This document shows positions 1 to 10,428 of a DNA stretch of 64,000 nucleotides, in pieces. Below the pieces are notes generated by a model, which had not been told where the DNA came from, did not search any database, and was given only the letters and a program-made list of their open reading frames with translations. The position numbers and the translations under genes are program-made. The DNA is from Venenivibrio stagnispumantis. Lineage in GTDB: Bacteria; Aquificota; Aquificia; Aquificales; Hydrogenothermaceae. Position 1 is the first letter of the stretch; each line of letters begins with the position of its first letter. The stretch lies in NCBI RefSeq assembly GCF_900182795.1, contig NZ_FXTX01000004.1, forward strand, positions 1 to 64,000, in the 5' to 3' direction.

Positions 1-43
1 CTGGCTGCGAGAGCGGTCGGAAAAGTAGGTCGATGCCGGGGCC
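1..43 (+). rRNA. rrf: 5S ribosomal RNA, 3' part (5' end outside window)
   Basis: The first 43 bases are far more GC-rich than the rest. Bases 1-20 fold into an 8-bp hairpin (CTGGCTGC and GCGGTCGG around a GAGA tetraloop, with G-U pairs), as expected for 5S helix IV. The following GTAGGTCGATGCCGGGGCC matches the usual 5S 3' end, where the final GCCGGGGCC would pair with a 5' strand lying before the window. It is therefore probably the end of an rRNA operon read rightwards. The exact 3' end could be a few bases further on. Confidence 0.82.
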
Positions 44-50
44 TTTATCC

Positions 51-959
51 CTACTTCACCCTGTAAAATATCACCCCCATTTCCTCTTCCTCTTTTATTT
101 CCCCTTCTTTAAGTAGTTCTAAAAAATTTTTCTTGCTATTTTCATCTAATAATCCTTCTATATCATCTTTTGTATAAGCTCTTTTTTTTAAAGTGTTTAT
201 AATATCCTCTTTTGTTAAAGAAAATTTCGGCACAGACTCATTTTTTCTTGATACTACTACTACATTTTGACCTTCTATTAAAGAAGCTAAATGATATAAT
301 TCTTCATTTGATACAGGATAAACTCTATAAGCAGGAGGTCTATCTATAGTTCCTATATCTACTCTATCCGGTTTTATTCTTTTTAAAACTTCTGATATAT
401 TTTTTATGTTTTCTTCTGTGTCATTTACATTTTTAACAACTAATATCTCTATTATTAATAATCCGTTATATTCTTTTCTGAATTCTTCCATACCTTTTAT
501 TATATCTGCTATTGAAATACCTTTTAAAGGTTTATCTACTTTTCTAAATGTTTTTTCATCTGCTGCATCTAAGGATAATTTTACTATATCAAATTTTTTT
601 AAAGCTTTTCTCACATTTGGATTATTGATAGTTGAACCATTTGATAATATTAATGTTTTTGAACCGTTTTTTATTTGATTTAATTTATCTATAAGCTCTT
701 CTAATTTTGAATATAAAGTTGGTTCTCCATTTGCTGTAACTGTTATAACATCAGGGTAAGGATTTTTAGATAGAAATTCTTTTACCTCTTTTATTATATC
801 TTCCACAGGAGGTTCATTTTCTATTTTAGAAACAGGTTTTGCTTTTTCAAGCTCACAATATAAACAATCAAAATTACAACTTTTTTTATCTGGAGATAAA
901 TCTATTCCAAGAGAAATACCAAATCTTCTTGATTTAACCGGTCCAAATATATATATCAT
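51..959 (-). CDS. Radical SAM protein (COG0731-like)
   Basis: 302 residues. The CX3CX2C radical-SAM cluster motif is at C28, C32 and C35 (SCNFDCLYC), followed by TVTANGEPTL and LILSNGS, typical of the small radical SAM family related to wyosine-synthase-like proteins. The substrate is unknown. I start it at the ATG at 959: a GAGGA ribosome site sits just before it and the upstream thiE stop is one base away. A start at 971 would overlap thiE and lack a site. It converges on the 5S gene with only a few bases between. A general radical SAM enzyme is certain; the specific reaction is not. Confidence 0.85.
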   Translation of the reverse strand: MIYIFGPVKSRRFGISLGIDLSPDKKSCNFDCLYCELEKAKPVSKIENEPPVEDIIKEVKEFLSKNPYPDVITVTANGEPTLYSKLEELIDKLNQIKNGSKTLILSNGSTINNPNVRKALKKFDIVKLSLDAADEKTFRKVDKPLKGISIADIIKGMEEFRKEYNGLLIIEILVVKNVNDTEENIKNISEVLKRIKPDRVDIGTIDRPPAYRVYPVSNEELYHLASLIEGQNVVVVSRKNESVPKFSLTKEDIINTLKKRAYTKDDIEGLLDENSKKNFLELLKEGEIKEEEEMGVIFYRVK

Positions 960-960
960 C

Positions 961-1575
961 TTAATCCTCAAATAATTTTTTATATTCTAATGCTCTTTTT
1001 GTTATATTTTCTTGTTTCCATATATCACTTACAACTGCTATCATATCTGCTCCAAGATTAATTAATTCTTTTGCATTTTCTATGTTTATTCCACCGATAG
1101 CACATATAGGGATTTTAAGGGTTTTTTTTGCTTCTTTTATTATCTCTTTTTGAACTAAGTTTGGTTTTGGTTTTGTAGGAGATGGAAAAAATGAGCCAAA
1201 TGCTACATAATCTGCTCCATCTTCTTCCATCTTTTTAGCTCTTTCAATACTTCCATAACAAGATACTCCTATTATTTTATCCGGTAAATATTTTCTTAAA
1301 TCTTTTATATCATCATACTCTTCTCCTACATGAACTCCATCTGCATCAACCTTTTTTGCTAAATCTATCCTATCATTTATTATAAATATTGCATCATATT
1401 TTTTACATAAATTTTTTAATTGGATTGCATAATCCTGTATATCTTCATCTTTATTATTTTTATCCCGAAGCTGAACTATTTTAGCACCTCCTATTAAAGC
1501 TTTTTCTACCATAGATAAAATCTTATCATAAGGTGTTAATTTTTCATCGGTAATAACATATAAACCTTTTAACAT
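961..1575 (-). CDS. thiE: Thiamine-phosphate synthase
   Basis: 204 residues, normal length. ThiE joins the hydroxymethylpyrimidine diphosphate and thiazole phosphate moieties to make thiamine phosphate in the cytosol. Seen: QLRDK near residue 35 and the phosphate-binding AIGGI near the end of the TIM barrel, plus the FGSFFPSPTKP loop. The start is the ATG at 1575, seven bases after AGGAGG; the GTG just before it is too close to that site. It is co-transcribed with the downstream radical SAM gene. thiL, the next pathway kinase, is elsewhere in this window (55362). Confidence 0.95.
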   Translation of the reverse strand: MLKGLYVITDEKLTPYDKILSMVEKALIGGAKIVQLRDKNNKDEDIQDYAIQLKNLCKKYDAIFIINDRIDLAKKVDADGVHVGEEYDDIKDLRKYLPDKIIGVSCYGSIERAKKMEEDGADYVAFGSFFPSPTKPKPNLVQKEIIKEAKKTLKIPICAIGGINIENAKELINLGADMIAVVSDIWKQENITKRALEYKKLFED

Positions 1576-1630
1576 CACTTATCCTCCTTGTTGATGTTAT
1601 AATAAGATATATCAAAATTTGGAGATTTGT

Positions 1631-2080
1631 ATGAGAGATAAAATTGCTTATTTGTTATCAACAGGGTTTTATGTTGGTAAATTACCAATAGCTCCGGGAA
1701 CTTTTGGCACATTAGTTGCTATTCCTCTTATACTAATTTATTGGGATAAAGGTATTTTAGCTCAAATATCAATTAGTTTGGCTGTATTTTTTGTAGGAAT
1801 ATGGGCTTCTACAGTCGTTTCACAAAATTTTTCAAATGATGACCCGGATTTTGTTGTTATAGATGAGATAGCAGGTTTGATGGTAAGTATGATAGGTATA
1901 AAACCAACTTGGGAATATATTTTGATAGCTTTTATACTTTTTAGGATTTTTGATATATTAAAACCTTTTCCTATAAAAAGATTTGAAAAATTGGAAGCAG
2001 GTCTTGGTATTATGGCAGATGATATTGCGTCAGGTATTTATGTTCTTATTTTAATGCATATTATTACAAAATTTATTTAG
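1631..2080 (+). CDS. pgpA: Phosphatidylglycerophosphatase A
   Basis: 149 residues. Integral membrane enzyme that dephosphorylates phosphatidylglycerophosphate to phosphatidylglycerol. The family motifs GKLPIAPGTFGT (N-terminal) and VIDEIAGL (acidic catalytic segment) are present, as are three or four hydrophobic segments. The in-frame TTG at 1619 is rejected in favour of the ATG at 1631, which has GGAG seven bases upstream. It is divergent from thiE across 55 bases that contain TATAAT-like boxes, and runs into purM ten bases later. Confidence 0.93.
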   Translation: MRDKIAYLLSTGFYVGKLPIAPGTFGTLVAIPLILIYWDKGILAQISISLAVFFVGIWASTVVSQNFSNDDPDFVVIDEIAGLMVSMIGIKPTWEYILIAFILFRIFDILKPFPIKRFEKLEAGLGIMADDIASGIYVLILMHIITKFI

Positions 2081-2090
2081 GAGTAGAAAG

Positions 2091-3113
2091 ATGCTTACTT
2101 ACAAAGATGCCGGTGTAGATATTGAAAAAGCTGATAAATTTGTTTCCCAGATAAAAGGTTTTGTTCAAAAAACATTTAATAAAAATGTAATAACGCCAAT
2201 AGGTGGATTTGCTTCTGCTTATTTACTTGATATTGTAAATTACAAAGAGCCGGTTATAACTTCATCAACAGATGGGGTTGGGACAAAATTAAAGATAGCA
2301 CAGCAACTTAATAAACACGATACCATAGGTATAGATTTAGTGGCAATGTGTGTAAATGATTTAATAACAACAACATCAAAGCCTTTATTTTTCCTTGATT
2401 ATTTTGCTACCGGAAAATTAGAACCTGAAACGGCAGCTACCGTAATAAAAGGCATTGCAAAAGGATGTGAAATTGCAAGATGTGCCCTTGTTGGTGGAGA
2501 AACAGCAGAGATGCCGGGAATGTATAAAGAAGGAGAATATGATTTGGCAGGTTTTGCTGTTGGTGTTGTTGAAAAATCAAAGATGGTTGATGGCTCTAAA
2601 ACAGAAGATGGAAATATATTAATAGGCTTAGCTTCTTCCGGTGTCCATAGCAATGGTTATTCTCTTGTTAGAAAGATAATTGAACTAAAAAATCATGATT
2701 TAAAAGAGTATTATGATAAATTCGGTAAAACCCTTGGAGAAGAATTATTAACACCAACAAAAATATATGTGGATGCGGTATTGACCCTTGCAGAAAAAAT
2801 AGATATAAAAGCAATAGCCCATATTACAGGAGGAGGCATCCCGGGAAATCTTATCAGAGTTATAAATGATGGTTTGAAAGCTGTTATAGAAGAAGGCTCT
2901 TGGGAAATACTACCTATATTTAAATGGATAGAAAAAGAAGGAAATGTCCCAAAAGAAGATATGTATAAAACATTTAATATGGGTATAGGATTGATAATAG
3001 CTATTGATAAAAAAGATGAAAAAGAAACAATTAAGATTTTAGAAGATATTGGAGAAAAACCTTATATAATTGGCTATCTTACAAAAGGAGAAAAGGCGGT
3101 AGAGATTTTATGA
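2091..3113 (+). CDS. purM: Phosphoribosylformylglycinamidine cyclo-ligase (AIR synthetase)
   Basis: 340 residues, the family length. It catalyses ATP-dependent ring closure of FGAM to AIR in purine synthesis. The N-terminal SSTDGVGTK nucleotide-binding loop, GGETAEMPGMY, and the C-terminal HITGGGIPGNL are all present. The ribosome site TAGGAG overlaps the end of pgpA. It overlaps purN by four bases (ATGA), so the two purine genes are translationally coupled. This gene and purN are the only purine biosynthesis genes in the window. Confidence 0.97.
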   Translation: MLTYKDAGVDIEKADKFVSQIKGFVQKTFNKNVITPIGGFASAYLLDIVNYKEPVITSSTDGVGTKLKIAQQLNKHDTIGIDLVAMCVNDLITTTSKPLFFLDYFATGKLEPETAATVIKGIAKGCEIARCALVGGETAEMPGMYKEGEYDLAGFAVGVVEKSKMVDGSKTEDGNILIGLASSGVHSNGYSLVRKIIELKNHDLKEYYDKFGKTLGEELLTPTKIYVDAVLTLAEKIDIKAIAHITGGGIPGNLIRVINDGLKAVIEEGSWEILPIFKWIEKEGNVPKEDMYKTFNMGIGLIIAIDKKDEKETIKILEDIGEKPYIIGYLTKGEKAVEIL

Positions 3114-3760
3114 AAAATATTGTAGTTCTTGCATCAGGTAGAGGTTCTAACCTTCAAGCTATAATAAATGCTATAAAAGAAAAGAAGATAAATGCTAAAA
3201 TATCCCTTGTCCTATCGGATAAAAAAGAAGCAAATGCTTTAAAAATAGCTTCAGAAAATAATATAAAATCAAAATTTATAGACCCATCTTTTTTTGCTTC
3301 ACGGGAAGGTTATGATATATATATTGCAGAACTGATAAAAAAGGAAAATCCTGATTTAGTTGTTTTAGCTGGTTATATGAGAATATTAACTGATAAATTT
3401 ATAGATAGTTTTGAAGGTAAATTAATAAATATTCATCCTTCTTTAATACCTGCTTTTCAAGGTTTAAAGGCACAAAAAAAAGCTGTTGAGTATGGAGCTA
3501 AATTTTCCGGATGCACCGTTCATTTTGTTACAAAAGAGTTAGATAATGGTCCAATTATTATACAGGCTGTTGTGCCGGTTCTTCCGGAAGATACAGAAAA
3601 AGAGTTATCAGAAAGAATATTATTTTACGAACATAAAATATATCCTCAGGCTATAAAATGGATTTTAGAAGATAGAGTTATTATTGAAGGCAGGAAGGTA
3701 GTTATAAAAAATGCTAAATATGGAACTTTACCTGTTAATCCTGCCCTTGAAGATTTTTAA
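3110..3760 (+). CDS. purN: Phosphoribosylglycinamide formyltransferase
   Basis: 216 residues. Transfers a formyl group from 10-formyl-tetrahydrofolate to GAR. SGRGSNLQAI binds the phosphoribosyl group; NIHPSLIPAF contains the catalytic Asn and His, and GCTVHFV precedes the catalytic Asp in ELDNGPI. It is coupled to purM by a 4-bp overlap. Its stop codon sits in the palindrome TTAA at 3757-3760, which also supplies the stop codon of the converging ttuA. Confidence 0.97.
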   Translation: MKNIVVLASGRGSNLQAIINAIKEKKINAKISLVLSDKKEANALKIASENNIKSKFIDPSFFASREGYDIYIAELIKKENPDLVVLAGYMRILTDKFIDSFEGKLINIHPSLIPAFQGLKAQKKAVEYGAKFSGCTVHFVTKELDNGPIIIQAVVPVLPEDTEKELSERILFYEHKIYPQAIKWILEDRVIIEGRKVVIKNAKYGTLPVNPALEDF

Positions 3761-4689
3761 TTTTTAACAAGTTGTTTTAATCTGCATACAGAACATATAT
3801 CATTAAAGGAAGGCTCACCACATATAATACAATGTTTTAAACTTTTTTCTTCTTTTTCTACGGAATTTAATATTGGATACATCTTTTTTAAAAATTGGGT
3901 ATAAAATTTTAATTTTGTTCCGGGATGCTTATTTTCAAGTTCATTTAAAAATATTTTATACTCAATGGAAGATGCTCCTTCAGCAAAAGGGCATTCATAC
4001 TCAATATAATCTATATTATTTAAAAAAGCATATAAAGCACTTTCTTTTTCTGTTATTTTACAAAGGGGTTTTACTTTCTTTATAAATCCATCTTCTTCTT
4101 TTAATACCGGATATTGTTTTTTTAAAAAATCTATTTCCCAATTTAATGTATTTGAAAATAAAACTGCTGCCTCATCATCAAGATTATGTCCGGTTGCTAT
4201 AATGTTATATCCAAGTTCTTTTGCGTATTTATTTATATAATACCTTTTTATAGTTCCACACGCTGAGCAGGTAGGTCTATTTGTTTTTTCTTTTATCTCG
4301 GGAATTGATGCAATTTCTTCTTTTAAAGAAATGATATGAAGCTTTTTACCAATTTTATCTGCAAATTTTTGTGCTAATATCTTAGAATCTTCAGAATATT
4401 CATTGATACCAAGATTAATATAAAATCCATCGGCATTATATCCAAGTTTATATAAAGCATTCCATAAAGATAAACTATCTTTTCCACCGGATACTGCAAC
4501 AAGAATATTATCATTTTTATCAAACATTTTAAACTCTTTTATAGTTTTATCTACTCTTTTTTCAAACCATTCTATAAAATGTTCTTTACATAAAGCTAAT
4601 CTATGATGAGGTAAAAATACAATAGCCTTATTATTTAAATTTTTTGCCTTACAGATAGTGCATCTTGTTCCTTTTTTTAATTCATTCAT
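3757..4689 (-). CDS. ttuA: tRNA-5-methyluridine(54) 2-sulfurtransferase
   Basis: 310 residues. PP-loop ATPase (VAVSGGKDSL near residue 64) flanked by an N-terminal zinc finger (CTIC ... LCKEHF) and a C-terminal one (CIICGEP ... CSVC), with the internal CSAC and ECPFAEGA cysteines that hold the catalytic iron-sulfur cluster. This layout is that of TtuA, which thiolates T54 of tRNA in thermophiles using sulfur carried by TtuB. The gene immediately upstream is TtuB-like and overlaps it by four bases. TtcA or NcsA would be alternatives, but the two zinc fingers and the partner favour TtuA. Confidence 0.9.
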   Translation of the reverse strand: MNELKKGTRCTICKAKNLNNKAIVFLPHHRLALCKEHFIEWFEKRVDKTIKEFKMFDKNDNILVAVSGGKDSLSLWNALYKLGYNADGFYINLGINEYSEDSKILAQKFADKIGKKLHIISLKEEIASIPEIKEKTNRPTCSACGTIKRYYINKYAKELGYNIIATGHNLDDEAAVLFSNTLNWEIDFLKKQYPVLKEEDGFIKKVKPLCKITEKESALYAFLNNIDYIEYECPFAEGASSIEYKIFLNELENKHPGTKLKFYTQFLKKMYPILNSVEKEEKSLKHCIICGEPSFNDICSVCRLKQLVKN

Positions 4690-4895
4690 ATTTTTCCACC
4701 TGATATAGCATTTATTACTTTTATTTCATCTTCCGGATTTATTATTTCATCTTCTGAAACTATCTCTCCATTTTTGGCTACAAAAGCATAAGTTGAAGAT
4801 AACCCTAAATATTTTAAAATATCTTTTGCAGTAATTTTTTCTTTATCAAATTTAATTATCTGCTCTTTACCTCTATATTTAATTTTTATCTCCAT
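4686..4895 (-). CDS. ttuB: TtuB-like ubiquitin-fold sulfur carrier
   Basis: 69 residues of the ThiS/MoaD/TtuB beta-grasp type: a short basic N-terminus, FDKEKITAKDILKYLGL, and the end NAISGGKI. It is expected to carry thiocarboxylate sulfur at its C-terminal Gly-Gly to TtuA, whose gene overlaps it. The oddity is that two residues, Lys-Ile, follow the Gly-Gly, whereas sulfur carriers normally end in GG. They may need removal, or be a by-product of the ATGA overlap with ttuA. A plausible ribosome site (AAGGAAGG) precedes the ATG. Confidence 0.8.
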   Translation of the reverse strand: MEIKIKYRGKEQIIKFDKEKITAKDILKYLGLSSTYAFVAKNGEIVSEDEIINPEDEIKVINAISGGKI

Positions 4896-4997
4896 TTTAC
4901 CTTCCTTTTGTGTATTTCATAATTAAATTATTTTACAACAGACAAAATTTTATGTTATTATAATATAGCTTTAAATATAAATAAGGAGGCAAAAAAA

Positions 4998-5438
4998 GTG
5001 CATGTAGGTATAGAGCTAAATCAAACATTATTTATTCAACTTATTTTGTTCTTAGGTTTTATGTTTATAATGAAAAAAATATATTTTGACCCTTATCTTG
5101 AAGCATTAGAAGAAAGAGAACAAAACATAGAAAAAATGCTCAAAGAAGCAGAAGAAAATAATAAAAAAGCAAAAGAAATCTTAAAAGAAGTAGATATATT
5201 ATTAACAAAAGCAAAAGAAGAATCTAAAAATATCCTGGAACAATCAAGAAAAGAGACAAATCAAATAGTGGCTGATATACTCAAAAAAGCCTCAGAAGAA
5301 GCAGAAAAAGAGATAGAAGAAGCTAAAAAAGATATAGAAAAAGTTGTTGAAATAGAATTAAAAGCATTAGATAAAGCTATTGAAATAGTTTCACAAGATA
5401 TAGCTAAAAAGATACTATCCTTAGGAGAGGCGGCATGA
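4998..5438 (+). CDS. atpF': ATP synthase subunit b'
   Basis: 146 residues. One N-terminal membrane helix (residues 8-27), then a long charged coiled coil rich in Lys, Glu and Ala: the peripheral stalk of F1Fo. It is the b' member of a b/b' pair, followed by b with a 4-bp overlap. The start is GTG at 4998, eight bases after AAGGAGG; no ATG is available. It is first in the operon b'-b-delta-alpha-gamma-beta. A TATAAT box at 4959-4964 probably drives it. Subunits a and c are not here. Confidence 0.92.
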   Translation: MHVGIELNQTLFIQLILFLGFMFIMKKIYFDPYLEALEEREQNIEKMLKEAEENNKKAKEILKEVDILLTKAKEESKNILEQSRKETNQIVADILKKASEEAEKEIEEAKKDIEKVVEIELKALDKAIEIVSQDIAKKILSLGEAA

Positions 5439-5983
5439 TAAAGAAAAGTTTAATTTTTTCATTATTTGTTGTAGCTTTCGCATTCGCCGGTGAAGAAGCT
5501 TCACATTCTTCTGAGCTTTTCTGGGAAACTGTAAATACAATTATACTTCTTGGAATAATAGCATTTTTTGGTGGCAAATATATAAAGAAAGCATTAAATG
5601 ATAGAAGAGAAGCTGTTATATCTATGGTAGAAGAAGCAAAAAAAGCAAGGGAAGATAGCATAAAAGCAATAAAAGAAGCAGAAGAAAAATTAAAAGAAGC
5701 CCAGTATAAACTTGAAGAAGGAAAGAGAATAGCCCAAGAAAGAGCTAAAATGGAAAGAGAGCATGCAATAGCTCAGGCAAATGAAATTGCAGAAAGAATA
5801 AAAAAACAAGCTAAGGAAACAATAAATATAGAAATCAAAAAAGCAGAAAGTTATCTAAAAAAATATGCAACTGAGAAAGCCATAGAAATTGCAAACAAAA
5901 TAATTGCAGAAAATATGAATGACAATCTTAATAAAGCAGTTGTAAAAAACAGCATAAAGAAACTTAAAGAAGGAGGAGCTTAA
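5435..5983 (+). CDS. atpF: ATP synthase subunit b, with signal-peptide-like N-terminus
   Basis: 182 residues. After a basic start (MIKKS), a hydrophobic stretch ends in FAFAGEE, which looks like a signal peptidase I site. A second hydrophobic segment (NTIILLGIIAFFGG) is the usual membrane anchor, followed by the stalk coiled coil. The extra cleavable-looking segment is unusual for subunit b. It overlaps b' by four bases, so b and b' should be made in equal amounts and pair in the peripheral stalk. Confidence 0.92.
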   Translation: MIKKSLIFSLFVVAFAFAGEEASHSSELFWETVNTIILLGIIAFFGGKYIKKALNDRREAVISMVEEAKKAREDSIKAIKEAEEKLKEAQYKLEEGKRIAQERAKMEREHAIAQANEIAERIKKQAKETINIEIKKAESYLKKYATEKAIEIANKIIAENMNDNLNKAVVKNSIKKLKEGGA

Positions 5984-5984
5984 A

Positions 5985-6533
5985 TTGAAGATAGATAAAA
6001 AGTTCCTGAAAAAAATAGTAAAGGAAGCTATATCCATTTTACCAAAGGAAGAAGAGAGATTGGTGAAAGTTGCAGACCAGTTTGAAACACTTTCTTATCT
6101 ATATAAAAGAATTCCATATTTTAGAAATTTATTATCAAATCCAAAATTGGAAAATCAAAAGAAATTGGAGTTCATAAATAAGCTATCATCTGAGCTTGGA
6201 TTAGACGAAGTAGTAAAACTGAGCCTAAATAAAATCATTGAAAATAAAAAAGCAAATGTTCTTAAAGAGATATCAAAAGTATTTAGATTTGAGGTTGAAA
6301 AATTCTTTGCTACTGTTAAAGGAGAAGTAATTACAGCTTATCCTATAGATGAAGAACTTTTAAATGAAATAAAAGAAGTTGTTGAAAATAAAATTGGTAA
6401 AAAAATAGAGTTTGAAACAAAAGTAGATAACTCAATTATTGGAGGAGTTATTATAAAAGCCGGTAGTTATATAATAGATAGCTCAATAAAAAATTATATA
6501 AAACAACTTGAAACTACTTTGACAAAAATTTAA
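5985..6533 (+). CDS. atpH: ATP synthase subunit delta
   Basis: 182 residues, the OSCP/delta length. It links the peripheral stalk to the top of F1. The N-terminal helical bundle and a conserved C-terminal section (VDNSIIGGVIIKAGSYIIDSS) are recognisable. Translation starts at TTG 5985, one base past the b stop, with AGGAGG eight bases before it. No ATG lies nearby in frame. Confidence 0.94.
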   Translation: MKIDKKFLKKIVKEAISILPKEEERLVKVADQFETLSYLYKRIPYFRNLLSNPKLENQKKLEFINKLSSELGLDEVVKLSLNKIIENKKANVLKEISKVFRFEVEKFFATVKGEVITAYPIDEELLNEIKEVVENKIGKKIEFETKVDNSIIGGVIIKAGSYIIDSSIKNYIKQLETTLTKI

Positions 6534-6544
6534 GGAGGTTTTAG

Positions 6545-8059
6545 ATGTCTGTAATAAGAGCTGATGAAGTGGTAGAAAATTTAAAATCACAGCTATCTGA
6601 ATTTGAAGCAGCTGTAAAATTGGAAGAAGTAGGAACAGTTATTCAGGTTGGTGATGGTGTTGCCCGTATATTCGGACTTGAAAAAGCAATGATGGGAGAA
6701 ATGCTTGAATTTGAGAATGGAATAGTCGGTGTTGTATTTAACTTGGAAGAGGATAACGTAGGTGCTGTTTTACTTGGTTCTGAAGTTGGTGTGTCTGAAG
6801 GCTCTACCGTAAAAAGAACAGGAAAAATTTTATCAGTTCCAGTTGGTAAAGGATTACTTGGTAGAGTTGTTGATGGTCTTGGAAATCCAATAGATGGAAA
6901 AGGACCATTAACAGATATAGCTTATTATTCACCGGTTGAAAAAATTGCTCCGGGTGTAGTAAAAAGAAAATCTGTCCATGAACCTCTTCAAACAGGTATT
7001 AAAGCAATAGATGCAATGATACCTATCGGAAGAGGACAAAGGGAGTTAATCATCGGTGATAGAGCAACAGGTAAAACAACAGTTGCAATAGATACAATTT
7101 TAAATCAAAAAGGACAAGGAGTTTATTGTATATATGTAGCTATCGGTCAAAAAAGAGCTAATGTAGTTCATATTGTTGAAACATTGCAAAGATACGGTGC
7201 AATGGAATATACAACTGTTGTAGCCGCTACCTCTTCTGACCCTGCTACAATGCAATATATAGCTCCATTTGTTGGTTGTACCATAGGTGAGTATTTCAGA
7301 GATAATGGAATGCATGCCCTTGTTATATATGATGATTTAACAAAACATGCTTATGCTTACAGACAGCTATCTCTTCTCCTTAGAAGACCACCTGGAAGGG
7401 AAGCATATCCAGGAGACGTTTTTTACTTACATTCAAGACTTCTTGAAAGAGCAGCTAAATTAAATGATGAACTCGGTGCAGGTTCTTTAACAGCATTACC
7501 TATTATTGAAACTCAGGCTGGAGACGTTGCTGCTTATATTCCAACAAACGTTATATCTATTACAGATGGACAGATTTTCCTTGAAACAGACTTATTTAAT
7601 AAAGGTATAAGACCGGCTATTAACGTTGGTATATCTGTATCAAGGGTTGGTGGTGCAGCTCAAATAAAAGCTATGAAACAGGTAGCAGGTACATTAAGAC
7701 TTGACCTTGCACAATTTAGAGAGTTGGAAGCATTTGTTCAGTTTGCTTCAGAACTTGATAAAGCTACTCAGGAACAAATTGCAAGAGGACAAAGAATGGT
7801 TGAGTTATTAAAACAACCACCAAACCAACCTGTTCCGGTAGAAAAACAAGTTGCAATAATATATATAGCAGGTCAAGGATATTTAGATGATGTTCCTGTT
7901 AATGCTATACAAAAATTTGAAAAAGAGTTTTATACATATTTAGATACAGAAAGACCGGATATACTTGAAGATATAAGAAGAGAAAAGGCTATGACAGACT
8001 CTATAAAAGCTAAATTAGACGACGCTGTTAAAGAGTTTAAGAAAAAAGTTGCTTTCTAA
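6545..8059 (+). CDS. atpA: ATP synthase subunit alpha
   Basis: 504 residues. Non-catalytic nucleotide-binding subunit of F1. The P-loop GDRATGKT lies near residue 170, and the alpha signature [14 protein letters not shown] near residue 360 (with the conserved Arg) is present. Strong ribosome site (AAGGAGG). The length and order within the operon are standard. Confidence 0.98.
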   Translation: MSVIRADEVVENLKSQLSEFEAAVKLEEVGTVIQVGDGVARIFGLEKAMMGEMLEFENGIVGVVFNLEEDNVGAVLLGSEVGVSEGSTVKRTGKILSVPVGKGLLGRVVDGLGNPIDGKGPLTDIAYYSPVEKIAPGVVKRKSVHEPLQTGIKAIDAMIPIGRGQRELIIGDRATGKTTVAIDTILNQKGQGVYCIYVAIGQKRANVVHIVETLQRYGAMEYTTVVAATSSDPATMQYIAPFVGCTIGEYFRDNGMHALVIYDDLTKHAYAYRQLSLLLRRPPGREAYPGDVFYLHSRLLERAAKLNDELGAGSLTALPIIETQAGDVAAYIPTNVISITDGQIFLETDLFNKGIRPAINVGISVSRVGGAAQIKAMKQVAGTLRLDLAQFRELEAFVQFASELDKATQEQIARGQRMVELLKQPPNQPVPVEKQVAIIYIAGQGYLDDVPVNAIQKFEKEFYTYLDTERPDILEDIRREKAMTDSIKAKLDDAVKEFKKKVAF

Positions 8060-8070
8060 GGGGATGAAAA

Positions 8071-8946
8071 ATGGCTAAATTATCTCCCAGAGATATTAAA
8101 AGAAAGATAAACGGTATAAAAAACACCCAAAGAATTACTAAGGCTATGAAGGCTGTTTCTGCAGCCAAGTTAAGAAAAGCACAGTATTTACTTCAATCAA
8201 CAAGACCTTATTCTGAAAAGTTATATGACCTAATAAATGATTTGGCTTCTGCTATAGATAGGGAAGCCCATCCCCTCTTGGCTTTAAGGGAAGAAAATAA
8301 AGTAGATTATGTTATTATAACTGCAGATAGAGGACTGGCAGGAGCGTTTAACTCTAATGTTTTAAAAACTGCATACAGAAATTTATTAGATTTACAAGAA
8401 AAAAATAAACAAATAAATCTTATACTCATTGGTAGAAAAGCAGTTAATTTCTTTAAAAATAAAGGCTTTAACATAGTTGCATCTTATGAAGATATATACA
8501 GAGATAATCTTAATTTATCATTTAGTTCAAAAGTTGGAGCTATATTGGCAAATAGATATAAAGAAGCAAATACAGATGCAATCTATCTTGTAAACAATGA
8601 AATGATAACTTCTGCTTCTTATGAAACAAAAGTAAGAAAATTATTCCCGATAGAACCTTCTATAGATGTAGAAAAATTAGATACAATTGCTCTATACAAT
8701 ATAGAGCCTTCTAAAGAAGAAGTTTTAGAAGAATTACTTAAAAGATATATTAACTTCCAGCTTTATAGAGCATTGGTAGAATCAAACACAGCAGAACATT
8801 TTGCAAGAATGATAGCTATGGATAATGCAACCAAAAATGCCGGTGAAGCTATCAGAAAATGGACGATTATATTTAATAAAGCAAGACAAGAAGCAATTAC
8901 AACAGAACTTATTGATATTATTAATGCTGCAGAAGCTATTAAGTAA
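8071..8946 (+). CDS. atpG: ATP synthase subunit gamma
   Basis: 291 residues. Central rotor shaft of F1. The N-terminal helix (RDIKRKINGIKNTQRITKAMKAV) and the C-terminal signature region (ARMIAMDNATKNAGEAI) are both conserved. Eleven bases separate it from atpA and it has a GGGGATG ribosome site. No insertion or truncation is evident. Confidence 0.97.
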   Translation: MAKLSPRDIKRKINGIKNTQRITKAMKAVSAAKLRKAQYLLQSTRPYSEKLYDLINDLASAIDREAHPLLALREENKVDYVIITADRGLAGAFNSNVLKTAYRNLLDLQEKNKQINLILIGRKAVNFFKNKGFNIVASYEDIYRDNLNLSFSSKVGAILANRYKEANTDAIYLVNNEMITSASYETKVRKLFPIEPSIDVEKLDTIALYNIEPSKEEVLEELLKRYINFQLYRALVESNTAEHFARMIAMDNATKNAGEAIRKWTIIFNKARQEAITTELIDIINAAEAIK

Positions 8947-8966
8947 AGAATTTAGGAGGAGTATAA

Positions 8967-10391
<1,425 letters not shown>

Positions 10392-10401
10392 ATATATATA
10401 C

Positions 10402-10428
10402 AAGGCAGGTTATTTGCCTGCCTTTTTT
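10402..10428 (+). terminator. Intrinsic terminator of the ATP synthase operon
   Basis: An 8-bp stem AAGGCAGG / CCTGCCTT (10402-10409 and 10417-10424) with a 7-base loop, running into a run of six T (10423-10428). It follows atpD. The T-run overlaps the stop codon of the converging tsaD. Confidence 0.9.
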
